A stretch of DNA of 64,000 nt from Rhodococcoides kyotonense (GCF_001645385.1 NZ_LVHI01000012.1:607541-671540); one strand, 5' to 3'. Positions 43,227 to 51,038 are shown, counted from the stretch's first letter. Numbers and translations are program-made. The notes: generated by a model not told the origin, from the sequence alone.

Positions 43227-44279
43227 ATGACGGCAGCGACCACGACGGACGACCTCGACGTCGCCGGAGTTCGACAATGGCTGGTGGACAACGAGACCGG
43301 ACCGATCGGCGATCTCACGACACGCCTCATCGCGGGGGGTCGCTCGAACCCGACGTACGAGATCGGCGACGGCACCCGGCAGTGGATTCTGCGTCGCCCA
43401 CCCCAGGGACACGTGCTCCCGACGGCGCACGACATGGGGCGTGAGTACCGAGCGATGTCGTCGCTGCGCGACAGCACGGTTCCTGTCCCCAGAACTGTTG
43501 GCCTGTGCGAGGATTCGAGCGTCATCGGCGCATCGTTCTACGTCATGGACAAACTCGACGGCATCACGCTACGCACGCAATCGGACACCGAAGAGCTGAC
43601 GGAGCAGCAGCGCACCGGAATCACCGACTCGATGATCGACACGCTCGTCGCGCTGCATTCCCTCGATCCGGCGGACGTCGGCCTGTCCGATTGGGGTAAT
43701 CCCGACGGCTTTCTCGAACGCCAGTTGCGCCGGTGGATGCGACAGTGGGACGCGTCGGCGACGTCCGAGCGACCGGAAGTCGCGGAGATTCATCGCAGGC
43801 TCACCGCGGCGCTGCCGCAGAAGAGCTTTCCGGGAATCGTGCACGGAGACTTCAAGATCGACAACATGATGGTCGATCGGTCCGACCCGACGAAGATCCT
43901 CGGGGTGCTCGACTGGGAGATGTCCACTCTCGGAGACACACTGACCGACCTCGGCATTCTGTGCTCGTTCTGGGATCAGGAAGGCGAGTTCTTCAATCCC
44001 ATCACCGCGGGCGCGACCGCACTCCCCGGATTCCCGACGCGCGACGAGGTGGTGCGCCGGTACATCGCCGCGCGGGGCATCGACGTGCCCGACATCGACT
44101 GGTATCTCGTGTTCGCCGACTTCAAGGTCGCCGTGATTCTCGAAGGCATTCACGCGCGTCACCAGCAGGGGCACACCGAGGGTGAGGACTTCTCGACGGT
44201 CGGCGAGATGGTCGGCCCGCTACTGGGCCGCGCTCTCGAACGCGCCTCTGCCTCTTCGGTTCCCGAGCTTAACTCGTAG
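43227..44279 (+). CDS. APH-family kinase, ACAD10/11- or LvaA-like
   Basis: A 350-residue phosphotransferase. The N-lobe has RLIAGGRSNPTYEIGDG (about residues 31-47) and QWILRRPPQGHVLPTAHD with the ATP-site Lys replaced by Arg in an LRRPP motif, as is usual in this subfamily. Catalytic and metal motifs are GIVHGDFKIDNMMV (about 205-218) and GVLDWEMSTLGD (about 230-241). Relatives fused to or beside acyl-CoA dehydrogenases phosphorylate 4-hydroxyacyl-CoAs so that the hydroxyl can be removed. Its place between a CoA ligase and an acyl-CoA dehydrogenase supports that role here. Confidence 0.87.
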   Translation: MTAATTTDDLDVAGVRQWLVDNETGPIGDLTTRLIAGGRSNPTYEIGDGTRQWILRRPPQGHVLPTAHDMGREYRAMSSLRDSTVPVPRTVGLCEDSSVIGASFYVMDKLDGITLRTQSDTEELTEQQRTGITDSMIDTLVALHSLDPADVGLSDWGNPDGFLERQLRRWMRQWDASATSERPEVAEIHRRLTAALPQKSFPGIVHGDFKIDNMMVDRSDPTKILGVLDWEMSTLGDTLTDLGILCSFWDQEGEFFNPITAGATALPGFPTRDEVVRRYIAARGIDVPDIDWYLVFADFKVAVILEGIHARHQQGHTEGEDFSTVGEMVGPLLGRALERASASSVPELNS

Positions 44280-44292
44280 AAGGACGCATCTC

Positions 44293-45561
44293 TTGACACA
44301 CACCGTGAACACCGTCGCAATGCCCGCTTCGATCGACGTCGCTTCGCTCGATCTTCGGCCGTCGGCCAGGGCGCTGGAGCTTCGCGAGACGCTCGTCGAC
44401 TTCATGCACACCCACGTCTTCCCCGCGGAGCACGAGTACGAGAAGTACCGAGCGTCGGCCGACCCCGGTGACAGCTCACTGCCTCCCGTCGTCGAAGAGC
44501 TCAAGAAGGAAGCACGCTCGCGCGGGCTGTGGAATCTGTTCCTCCCCGCGTATTCCCGTATCAGTCAGCTCGATTACGCGGGTCTCGCCGAGATCACCGG
44601 CTGGAGCTTGCATCTCGCACCCGAAGCAACCAACGGGCAGGCGCCGGACACGGGCAACATGGAGTTGCTGCACATGTTCGGCACCGAGGAACAGCAGGCG
44701 CGATGGCTGGAACCGTTGAAGGACGGCGTGATTCGATCCGCGTTCTCGATGACCGAGGTCGAGGTCGCGAGTTCCGACGCCACCAACATCCAGACCCGCA
44801 TCCGACGCGACGGCGACGAGTACGTCATCGACGGGCGCAAATGGTGGACGAGTGGGGCGTCGGATCCGCGGTGCGAACTGCTCATCGTGATGGGCAAGAC
44901 CGATCCCGACGCGGCGACGCATCGACAGCAGTCGATGGTGCTGGTGCCCGTCGACACCCCGGGTGTGACCGTCGTACGGGATGTTCCGGTGTTCGGCAGG
45001 CACGATCAGCACGGGCACTGCGAAATCGTCTACGACAACGTGCGCGTCCCGGTGAGCAACATCCTCGGCGAGGAGGGCGCGGGGTTCGCGATCGCGCAGG
45101 CCCGTCTCGGCCCCGGACGTATTCACCACTGCATGCGTGCACTCGGTGCCGCCGAACGTGCACTCGGGCTGATGACGGCGCGGGCACAGGACCGCATTGC
45201 GTTCGGCAAACCTCTCGCCGAACAGGGCGTCGTGCAGCAGCAGATCGCGGAGTCGCGCATCGCGATCGATCAGGCCCGGTTGCTGTGCCAGTACGCGTCG
45301 AAGATCACCGACGTACACGGCAACAAGGCTGCGGCGCCGTATGTTTCGGCGGCGAAGGTGTCCGTGCCGCGTGTCGCGCTCGAAGTCATCGACCGTGCCA
45401 TTCAGGTCCACGGCGGTGCGGGTGTCAGCGACGACGTGCCGCTCGCCGCGATGTACGGGTGGCACCGGGCCATGCGCATCTTCGACGGGCCGGACGAGGT
45501 GCATCTGCGGACCATCGCGAAGGCGGAATTGCGCAAGGCGCACGTGCGCGCGAATGTATAG
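44293..45561 (+). CDS. Acyl-CoA dehydrogenase, ACAD10/11- or LvaC-like
   Basis: A 422-residue flavoenzyme. TTG 44293 is chosen for the AAGGA eight bases upstream; GTG 44305 and ATG 44320 are in frame. Motifs: SAFSMTEVEVASSDATNIQT (about residues 152-171), KWWTSGASDPRC and the C-terminal helical domain with RIAFGKPLAEQGVVQQQIAESRI and HGGAGVSDDVPLAAMY. The ACAD11 group acts on 4-phosphorylated acyl-CoAs. It is the third gene of the ligase-kinase-dehydrogenase operon. The C-terminal VRANV and the TAG stop are contributed by the palindromic repeat at 45543. Confidence 0.88.
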   Translation: MTHTVNTVAMPASIDVASLDLRPSARALELRETLVDFMHTHVFPAEHEYEKYRASADPGDSSLPPVVEELKKEARSRGLWNLFLPAYSRISQLDYAGLAEITGWSLHLAPEATNGQAPDTGNMELLHMFGTEEQQARWLEPLKDGVIRSAFSMTEVEVASSDATNIQTRIRRDGDEYVIDGRKWWTSGASDPRCELLIVMGKTDPDAATHRQQSMVLVPVDTPGVTVVRDVPVFGRHDQHGHCEIVYDNVRVPVSNILGEEGAGFAIAQARLGPGRIHHCMRALGAAERALGLMTARAQDRIAFGKPLAEQGVVQQQIAESRIAIDQARLLCQYASKITDVHGNKAAAPYVSAAKVSVPRVALEVIDRAIQVHGGAGVSDDVPLAAMYGWHRAMRIFDGPDEVHLRTIAKAELRKAHVRANV

Positions 45562-45584
45562 CGGGCTATACATTCGCACGCACG
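45543..45584. repeat. Palindromic repeat, copy 4
   Basis: First arm GTGCGCGCGAATGTATAGC, spacer GG, second arm GCTATACATTCGCACGCAC. Relative to copy 1, the GTACAG/CTGTAC pair has become GTATAG/CTATAC on both arms, and one G-to-A change in the second arm gives a G-U pair in minus-strand RNA. The first arm holds the TAG stop of the acyl-CoA dehydrogenase gene (45559-45561). Convergent junction, 16 bases from the stop of the next gene. Confidence 0.93.
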
Positions 45585-45599
45585 AGCGCCGGAGGCGCC

Positions 45600-45926
45600 T
45601 CACTCGCCCACGGTCATCTCCCCCATCTCGTTCCAGCCGGTCGCGTCGAGGGACTGGCTGATGATCTTCGGGGTGGATACGAGGGCCTGCGGCAGCTCCT
45701 CCATGGCTTTCTTGAAGTGGTCGCTGTTCACGTGTGCGCCGCCGGCGTCGCCGTCGCGGAACGCCTCGACGAGCACGTAGACCGCCGGGTTTTCGAGGCT
45801 GCGGGACCACTCGAACCACATGTTGCCCTCTTCGGCGCGGGTGGCAGCGGTGAACTCGGCGACGTGGTCGGGCCACTTCTCGGTCCATTCGGGCTTCGTC
45901 TCGAACTTGACGACGATGAAGATCAT
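45600..45926 (-). CDS. Antibiotic biosynthesis monooxygenase (ABM) domain protein
   Basis: A 108-residue ferredoxin-like ABM domain (PF03992): MIFIVVKFETKPEWTEKW, then FTAATRAEEGNMWFEWSRSL and YVLVEAFRDGDAGGAHVNSDHFKKAM. This is the YgiN-type layout, where small dimeric proteins oxidise quinols or degrade reactive compounds without a bound cofactor. It lies 10 bases after the alcohol dehydrogenase gene and is probably the last gene of the amidohydrolase-DUF59-dehydrogenase operon. Confidence 0.85.
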   Translation of the reverse strand: MIFIVVKFETKPEWTEKWPDHVAEFTAATRAEEGNMWFEWSRSLENPAVYVLVEAFRDGDAGGAHVNSDHFKKAMEELPQALVSTPKIISQSLDATGWNEMGEMTVGE

Positions 45927-45936
45927 GGCGTACTCC

Positions 45937-46971
45937 TCACGGGGTCAGGATTGCGCGGCCGCGGATGGCGCCTGCGTCGAGATCGTCTATGGCACTTTGG
46001 AAGTCGTCGAGCGCATACTTCACCGTGTGCAGCACCACCGATCCTCTGGCCGCCAGCGCCATCAGGTCGCACAGATCGTTGTAGGACCCCACCAGATTAC
46101 CGACGATGTTGATCTCGGAGGACACGATGTCGATCGTCGGCACATCGATGTTCTCGCCGTATCCGACGACGTAGTAGTTGCCTGCCTGACGCAGCATCGC
46201 GACGCCTTCCTTCGTCGCACCTCCTTCGCCGACGAAGTCGATCACCGCCTCACCGCCTGTACCGCCGGTCAGCTCGAGTACCTGATCGATATGCGTTCCG
46301 TCGGCCACGATTCCGTGGTCCGCACCGATCGACGTCGCGAGTTCGACGGCGGCGGCATTGCGATCGACGACGACGATCTCCGCTGCGGTCAGCGACTTCA
46401 ACACCTGAATTCCGATGTGGCCCAATCCGCCTGCGCCGATGACGACGACGCGGTCTCGCGGCGTCAACAGTTTCGACGCCTTCGCGGCCGCATGGTAGGC
46501 CGTCAGTCCCGCGTCGGCGAGGGCGGCGACGTCGGCGGGTTCGAGTGAGTCGTCGATCTTGACGACGCTCCGTGCCGACGTCTTCAAGTACTCGGCGTAG
46601 CCGCCGTTCGTGTCGATTCCGGGGAACTGGTTGATCTCGCAGTGCACGTCGTCGCCGGACCGGCACGCACGACAGAGCCCGCACGTGATCAGGGGGTGGA
46701 CGATGACCTTGTCGCCCTCCTGCACGTTCGTCACGGCGGACCCGACGGCATGTACCCATCCCGCGTTCTCGTGACCGATCGTGTACGGCAGCTGGACGCC
46801 CGATTTCTCGGCCCATTGCCCTTCGAGGATGTGCAGGTCGGTGCGGCACACGCCTGCACCGCCGATCTTGACGACGACGTCGAAAGGCCCTGTGGGCGTG
46901 GGTATCGGCAGTTCGGCCATCTGCAGTTTGTCGTGGTATCCCACGACCTGTACGGCTCGCATCGTGCTCAT
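45937..46971 (-). CDS. NAD-dependent alcohol dehydrogenase (Adh1-like, zinc MDR family)
   Basis: A 344-residue zinc dehydrogenase from ATG 46971, with AGGAGAG six bases upstream. Catalytic zinc ligands are Cys in GAGVCRTDLHIL and His-Glu in IGHENAGWVH. The structural cysteines are in ITCGLCRACRSGDDVHCE. The cofactor motif is VVIGAGGLGHIGIQVLK (about residues 177-193). It resembles alcohol dehydrogenases encoded beside propane monooxygenases that oxidise propanols. It follows the DUF59 and amidohydrolase genes, and 10 bases separate it from the DUF59 gene. Confidence 0.88.
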   Translation of the reverse strand: MSTMRAVQVVGYHDKLQMAELPIPTPTGPFDVVVKIGGAGVCRTDLHILEGQWAEKSGVQLPYTIGHENAGWVHAVGSAVTNVQEGDKVIVHPLITCGLCRACRSGDDVHCEINQFPGIDTNGGYAEYLKTSARSVVKIDDSLEPADVAALADAGLTAYHAAAKASKLLTPRDRVVVIGAGGLGHIGIQVLKSLTAAEIVVVDRNAAAVELATSIGADHGIVADGTHIDQVLELTGGTGGEAVIDFVGEGGATKEGVAMLRQAGNYYVVGYGENIDVPTIDIVSSEINIVGNLVGSYNDLCDLMALAARGSVVLHTVKYALDDFQSAIDDLDAGAIRGRAILTP

Positions 46972-46981
46972 CGTTTCTCTC

Positions 46982-47692
46982 CTAGAGGGCGTCGACCGTG
47001 GTGCGGTCGGGGTCGTCGTAGCGGGTGCGCAGGAGCCCGCGGCAGAAGTGCGCGTTGCCGTCGATCGAGATTCGTGTCGAGCGGGCTCGGCGCAATGCGA
47101 GCGGAACGTCGATCTCGGCATAGTCGTTTCCGTCGTGGTCGACCATGACGAGGCTGTCCGGAGATGACGGCAGTCCGATGACCCTGCGACGCGACAACAG
47201 AGCACGGGTCACGGAGTCATTCGGCAGATCGCCGAGCACGACGCGTCCCATCTCGTTCATCTGCCGCGACGGTTCCGCTTTGAGCAGCGCCGTCAAGCAC
47301 CGCTCCATGGCGGCCACATGGGCCTTGCGGTGGAAAATCGTTCGGAGTTCCTCCAGATCGTCCTCCGCCTCGTGCAAGAACGTACCCCGATAGCCGGCAT
47401 CGGCGGCCAACCCCGCGTTGATGATCTTCGAGTCGTGATGGTCGATCAATTCGACTGTCACACTTCGCGTCCAGGGCAAGGCTGTCAGCACATCCTTGGC
47501 GTCCGACGCCATCAGGTACGCGAAGTTCGGCGCGCAGAACGACGTCGGCAACCGCAACTGAACCAGCACGTCGTGGTCCGACGAGACGATCAGCGAATGC
47601 ACGAAGTCGAGATCGGTTATCGGCTCGTCCAATTCGGGATCGACGACCACGCTCAACGCTCGAAATGCCTCTGTTTCACGTGAATCCGACAT
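46982..47692 (-). CDS. DUF59/MIP18-type metal-sulfur cluster assembly protein
   Basis: A 236-residue protein. The N-terminal 95 residues are a DUF59 domain (SVVVDPELDEPITDLDFVHS, then QLRLPTSFCAPNFAYLMASDAKD with the conserved cysteine). A C-terminal extension of about 140 residues has no clear match. DUF59 proteins help load metal-sulfur or di-iron sites. ATG 47692 follows the amidohydrolase stop by one base and has GGGAG upstream. In my recollection genes of this type sit in propane monooxygenase operons, probably helping mature the di-iron hydroxylase. Confidence 0.82.
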   Translation of the reverse strand: MSDSRETEAFRALSVVVDPELDEPITDLDFVHSLIVSSDHDVLVQLRLPTSFCAPNFAYLMASDAKDVLTALPWTRSVTVELIDHHDSKIINAGLAADAGYRGTFLHEAEDDLEELRTIFHRKAHVAAMERCLTALLKAEPSRQMNEMGRVVLGDLPNDSVTRALLSRRRVIGLPSSPDSLVMVDHDGNDYAEIDVPLALRRARSTRISIDGNAHFCRGLLRTRYDDPDRTTVDAL

Positions 47693-47693
47693 C

Positions 47694-48746
47694 TCATGCT
47701 CCCACGAGACGATCGTCGTCCATCCGGTCCGCGCCACGCGGGCCGACGGCAGGCTCGTCGGCGTCGGCGAGTCGGAGATCCTCGGGTACCTCGATGTCGT
47801 ACATCTTGGCCGCGTTCAGCCCCAGAACCTTCTTCTTCTGATCGAGCGTGATCGGTGGGTATTCGCTGAGCTCCTCCGGGATCTGGAAGTCGACGAACGA
47901 CTCGATCAACCACCGCGGCGTCCACAGCGCATAGTCCGACGAGAACTGGATGCGATCCTCTCCCAGCCAGTACAGCAGTTCACCCATGATCTGCCCGAAG
48001 TACTTCGGACGGGTGTGCATGAACGGTATCGCCACCGCGAGACCCGCGTGCACGTTCGGCTCCTGCGTCGCGATCCAACAGAAATCTTCGAGCCGCGGTA
48101 GTCCGCAGTGTTCGACGACGAAGTTCAGGTCGGTGAAGTCGGTGGCGATGTGATCGACGTCGGCGACGTCGAAGGCGTCGCGGTCCAGCGGCCGGATGGT
48201 CGGTCCCTTGTGAACGTGGATGTTCGTGATGCCGAGTTCTCGGCACACCTCGAGGTAGCGGCGAGTCCAGTCGTCGTCCAGCTTGTAGCCGCGAGAGTCT
48301 CCGTGCCACTCGGCGGTGTAGAGCTTGACGCCCTTCAGTCCGAACCGTTCGGCGTCCGCACGAAGCTGGTCGAGTCCGCGCTCACCGTTCCGCGGGTCGA
48401 AGTGGTGGTTGTAGGTGAGCAGTCCCTTGTGGGCTTGCGTCAACGCCCACGCTTCCTCGGTCTGGCCGAAACCGTTCACGTAGAACTCACCGAGGTGCGC
48501 CGGCTGGAAGATCGCATGGTCGACATAGCCGTCGATGAACAAATCCTTGATCAGGCGTTCGCCGCCCTGGTACAGGTACTCGTCGTACGTCCACAGCTCC
48601 GACTCCGGCGACAGGTTCCGGTGGTAGTCGTAGAAGCAGTCGATGAACTGCTTGCCGTGGATGTTGCGTTGATTCTCGACGCGCGCATCCCACAGCGCGA
48701 CGTGCGCATCGACGATGAAGAACTTGTCGTCTCCCTTTTGATACAT
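47694..48746 (-). CDS. Amidohydrolase-2 family protein of the propane-monooxygenase type
   Basis: A 350-residue PF04909 metal-dependent hydrolase from ATG 48746, with AAGGA upstream. It opens DDKFFIVDAHVALWDARVEN (metal motif D-A-H) and has NIHVHKGPTIRPLDRDAF, FVVEHCGLPRLEDFCW and FSSDYALWTPRWLIESF, with His and Asp metal ligands in TIM-barrel order. Its reaction in these loci is not settled. It begins an operon with the DUF59, dehydrogenase and ABM genes. It faces an AcoR-type regulator with 175 bases between starts, where a monooxygenase promoter would be expected. Confidence 0.85.
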   Translation of the reverse strand: MYQKGDDKFFIVDAHVALWDARVENQRNIHGKQFIDCFYDYHRNLSPESELWTYDEYLYQGGERLIKDLFIDGYVDHAIFQPAHLGEFYVNGFGQTEEAWALTQAHKGLLTYNHHFDPRNGERGLDQLRADAERFGLKGVKLYTAEWHGDSRGYKLDDDWTRRYLEVCRELGITNIHVHKGPTIRPLDRDAFDVADVDHIATDFTDLNFVVEHCGLPRLEDFCWIATQEPNVHAGLAVAIPFMHTRPKYFGQIMGELLYWLGEDRIQFSSDYALWTPRWLIESFVDFQIPEELSEYPPITLDQKKKVLGLNAAKMYDIEVPEDLRLADADEPAVGPRGADRMDDDRLVGA

Positions 48747-48840
48747 CTCGCATCCTTCCCGCTTTTCCGGCCAGTGACCGGCACCACACTTGGTGGCGTC
48801 GACGCTAGGGCGACGCGAAGACGTCGGGCAGGGCTCGGAT

Positions 48841-48855
48841 GTCTCAATGTGAGAC
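48841..48855. promoter_or_regulatory. Palindrome GTCTCA-ATG-TGAGAC, likely AcoR-type regulator site
   Basis: Perfect 6-base arms with a three-base spacer, near the middle of the 175-base divergent gap between the amidohydrolase and the regulator. The C-terminal Fis-type HTH of such regulators binds short palindromes like this. Confidence 0.6.
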
Positions 48856-48921
48856 GCGGACATCTCGGCTTCTGGCTGTAACCTGAATCACACATATGCC
48901 GTCGACGCGCGAGGAAGCCGC

Positions 48922-50397
48922 TTGTCAGACCTTCGACCAGACCGACCGGCCGCATCCGGCCCGCTCGCGAATCGGGACGACGCCCTCGTCCCGCAGCGGC
49001 TGCGCGCGTCCTGGCTCAGAAGCGAGCGCTACGGCGTCTCCGCCGACGCCGTCGAGCCGATGTTCGCCGGCACCGAACCAGCGGAGTCGCTGTTCCACGA
49101 ATGCGGCAACGAGGTGCTCGCCGATCTGCAGCGCACGATGGAGTCCGAGCCGGTCGGCATGATGCTGACCGACTCCGACGGCGTCGTACTGAGCCGGGTC
49201 AGCGGCGACCACAGCCTTCTCCGTGCGCTGGACGCAGTTCATCTCGCACCCGGGTTCGGATACTCCGAGCGGGAGGTGGGCACCAACGGCCTCGGTCTCG
49301 CGCTCGCCGACATCGCTCCGACGATGGTGCGTGCCGACCAGCACTACTCCCACAGCCTCACCGGATTCACGTGCGCGGCGGCTCCCGTCGTCGACCCGGC
49401 CACCGGCAAGCTCGAAGGGGCGGTCAACCTCACGACGTGGTCGAGGACGTCGAGCAACCTACTGCTGACGTTGGCGCGCTCGGCTGCGAGCACGATCGCC
49501 GGCTCGATGCTGGCGCGCGGCTCCGAACGTCGCGCGCGGCCGCCGTCGCGTCGCAACCTCTTTCGCATCGAGCACCCGTCGTCGGCCGACGGTCTCGAAC
49601 TCGGCCCAGCCTGGTCCGAGGCGTCGACCACCGCGTGTACCGCGATGTCGGCGGGCTCCGTCGTCGCGGCAGTCGGTCCGCCGAGTTCCGGTCGCGCGAC
49701 GCTGCTGGCCCAGGCTGCGCGACGCGTGTTCCCGCGTCACCGCATTCTCTCGGCTGCGGCTCCCGACCTCGCAGACCTGCAGGCGTGGCTCGATCTGTGG
49801 TCGTTCGAGGCGGGACGGTCCGACACCGTCGTCGTGTTGCGTGACGTCGACACGCTGCCCGCCTACGCCGCGGGTCAACTCAGAAATCTGTTGTTCACCG
49901 CCCAGGGCGCGGCGATGCCCGTCGCACTGACGGCCGAGACGTACCAGGATGTTCCCACCGCGTTGGCCGACGTGGTCACGTCGGTCGCAGCGGTGCCGCC
50001 GTTGCGCAATCGCCCCGAGGACGTCATGCCGCTCGCGCGTCACTTCGCCGCGACGTTCCGCGGTCGCGAGGTGGCGTTCTCGCCCGCCGCGGAACGCGCT
50101 CTGCGCAACTACGACTGGCCACACGATGCCGCCGAGCTGTCACGCGTGATCGCCCGCGCGATCAATCGCTCGGACATCGTCGACACTCCCGTTCTTCCCA
50201 CCGAGGTGCTCGCCGGGCCTGCTCGACGGATGTCGTCGATCGAGGCATTCGAGCACGGCGAGATCGTGCGCGTGCTGTCCGGAAAGCTCACGATGCAGCA
50301 GGCAGCGGCAGAACTCGGGATGAGCCGGGCGACGCTGTACCGCAAGATCCGCTACTACAAGATCGACGTCGCGCGAGGGCGCTCCGCCTACCGATGA
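48922..50397 (+). CDS. AcoR/MimR-type transcriptional regulator with degenerate AAA+ domain
   Basis: A 491-residue regulator with a TTG start and GAGGAAG upstream. A GAF-type sensor spans about residues 65-205 (GFGYSEREVGTNGLGLALAD is the AcoR hallmark). A degraded AAA+ region (about 235-400) has GPPSSGRATLL in place of the usual Walker A, and no GAFTGA loop. A Fis-type HTH ends the protein (LTMQQAAAELGMSRATLYRKIRYYKI, about 453-478). Without GAFTGA it should not need sigma-54, which actinobacteria generally lack. It probably activates the divergent operon in response to an alcohol, ketone or similar ligand. Confidence 0.88.
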   Translation: MSDLRPDRPAASGPLANRDDALVPQRLRASWLRSERYGVSADAVEPMFAGTEPAESLFHECGNEVLADLQRTMESEPVGMMLTDSDGVVLSRVSGDHSLLRALDAVHLAPGFGYSEREVGTNGLGLALADIAPTMVRADQHYSHSLTGFTCAAAPVVDPATGKLEGAVNLTTWSRTSSNLLLTLARSAASTIAGSMLARGSERRARPPSRRNLFRIEHPSSADGLELGPAWSEASTTACTAMSAGSVVAAVGPPSSGRATLLAQAARRVFPRHRILSAAAPDLADLQAWLDLWSFEAGRSDTVVVLRDVDTLPAYAAGQLRNLLFTAQGAAMPVALTAETYQDVPTALADVVTSVAAVPPLRNRPEDVMPLARHFAATFRGREVAFSPAAERALRNYDWPHDAAELSRVIARAINRSDIVDTPVLPTEVLAGPARRMSSIEAFEHGEIVRVLSGKLTMQQAAAELGMSRATLYRKIRYYKIDVARGRSAYR

Positions 50398-50431
50398 TTG
50401 GAAGTTCCCGCGAGGGGTTATCTCGCCAGAC

Positions 50432-50569
50432 ATGACCGCGAACGAGAACCCCGATCACACCGAGGACGAACCCAAGGGCGGCCGACCGGGTCCGACGGAC
50501 CAAGGCAAAGACGGCGGCATGGCCACGCGCGAACTCGCACCCGAGATCGCCGAGGAAAACGACGACTGA
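50432..50569 (+). CDS. Small acidic hydrophilic protein, hypothetical
   Basis: A 45-residue frame, MTANENPDHTEDEPKGGRPG onward, ending AEENDD. It is highly charged and Gly/Asp/Glu-rich, so probably disordered. It lies 34 bases after the regulator gene, with a weak CGAGGGG about 17 bases before the ATG. It is antisense to the tail of the flavin monooxygenase remnant, where the old stop has been lost. Small acidic proteins of this kind are common in rhodococci; the function is unknown. Confidence 0.45.
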   Translation: MTANENPDHTEDEPKGGRPGPTDQGKDGGMATRELAPEIAEENDD

Positions 50570-50856
50570 CCGGTCCAGCGCCTGAGCACCGGTTGCCAGT
50601 CACCCGACGCACTGTCACCGGCCCACGCCACGTAGCCGTCGGGACGGACGAGCATCGCCGGTCCGTCGTCGCGGCGCCGCGCGCGAGTGTCGAGCATTTC
50701 GAGCGTGCGTGCGTGCACGCCGAACGCTCGGCTGAGTGGTGACACCGCGTCATGTTTCTCCAGCACGACGACGGACTTTCCTGCCGACGCCAGCTCGCCT
50801 GCCATGGTGCATCCGGCGGGTCCGGCTCCGACGACCACGACATCCACGGTGTCCAT
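50455..50856 (-). pseudogene. FAD-dependent monooxygenase remnant with large internal deletion
   Basis: From ATG 50856 the frame reads the N-terminal FAD domain of a phenol-hydroxylase-type monooxygenase (VDVVVVGAGPAGCTMAGELA, SRAFGVHARTLEMLDTRA, residues 4-55). It then passes straight into the C-terminal end of the same family (MLVRPDGYVAWAGD..WQPVLRRWTG). About 400 residues that normally lie between, including the GD FAD motif and substrate domain, are missing. The frame then runs on to 50455 without the native stop. It is clearly a decayed gene, although its upstream region still carries the operator-like repeat at 50920. Confidence 0.85.
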
Positions 50857-50919
50857 GACGGCCTCCTGGGCTTGGGTCAACGGTTGTCGACTTCGACGCT
50901 GAACCGGGTCCGCATCCCG

Positions 50920-50935
50920 GTCAACGCCTGTTGAC
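50920..50935. promoter_or_regulatory. Inverted repeat GTCAAC-N4-GTTGAC, copy 1
   Basis: Perfect 6-base arms with spacer GCCT, 64 bases upstream of the monooxygenase remnant. The same repeat with the same spacing occurs at 52765-52780. Both are preceded by CG (CGGTCAAC). Confidence 0.6.
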
Positions 50936-51023
50936 TCGACCCGGGAATTCAGCGAGTTTTCACCATTCGTGCAGGTACAAAAACCGCACTGTTCGCGGTG
51001 TTGCAGTACACACCCGAAAAAGT

Positions 51024-51038
51024 CGCATCCGCGATGCG
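51024..51038. promoter_or_regulatory. Palindrome CGCATC-CGC-GATGCG, likely NsrR site
   Basis: Perfect 6-base arms 21 bases before the nsrR start, where autoregulation by NsrR would be expected. NsrR sites in other bacteria are AT-richer, so the assignment is tentative. Confidence 0.45.
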
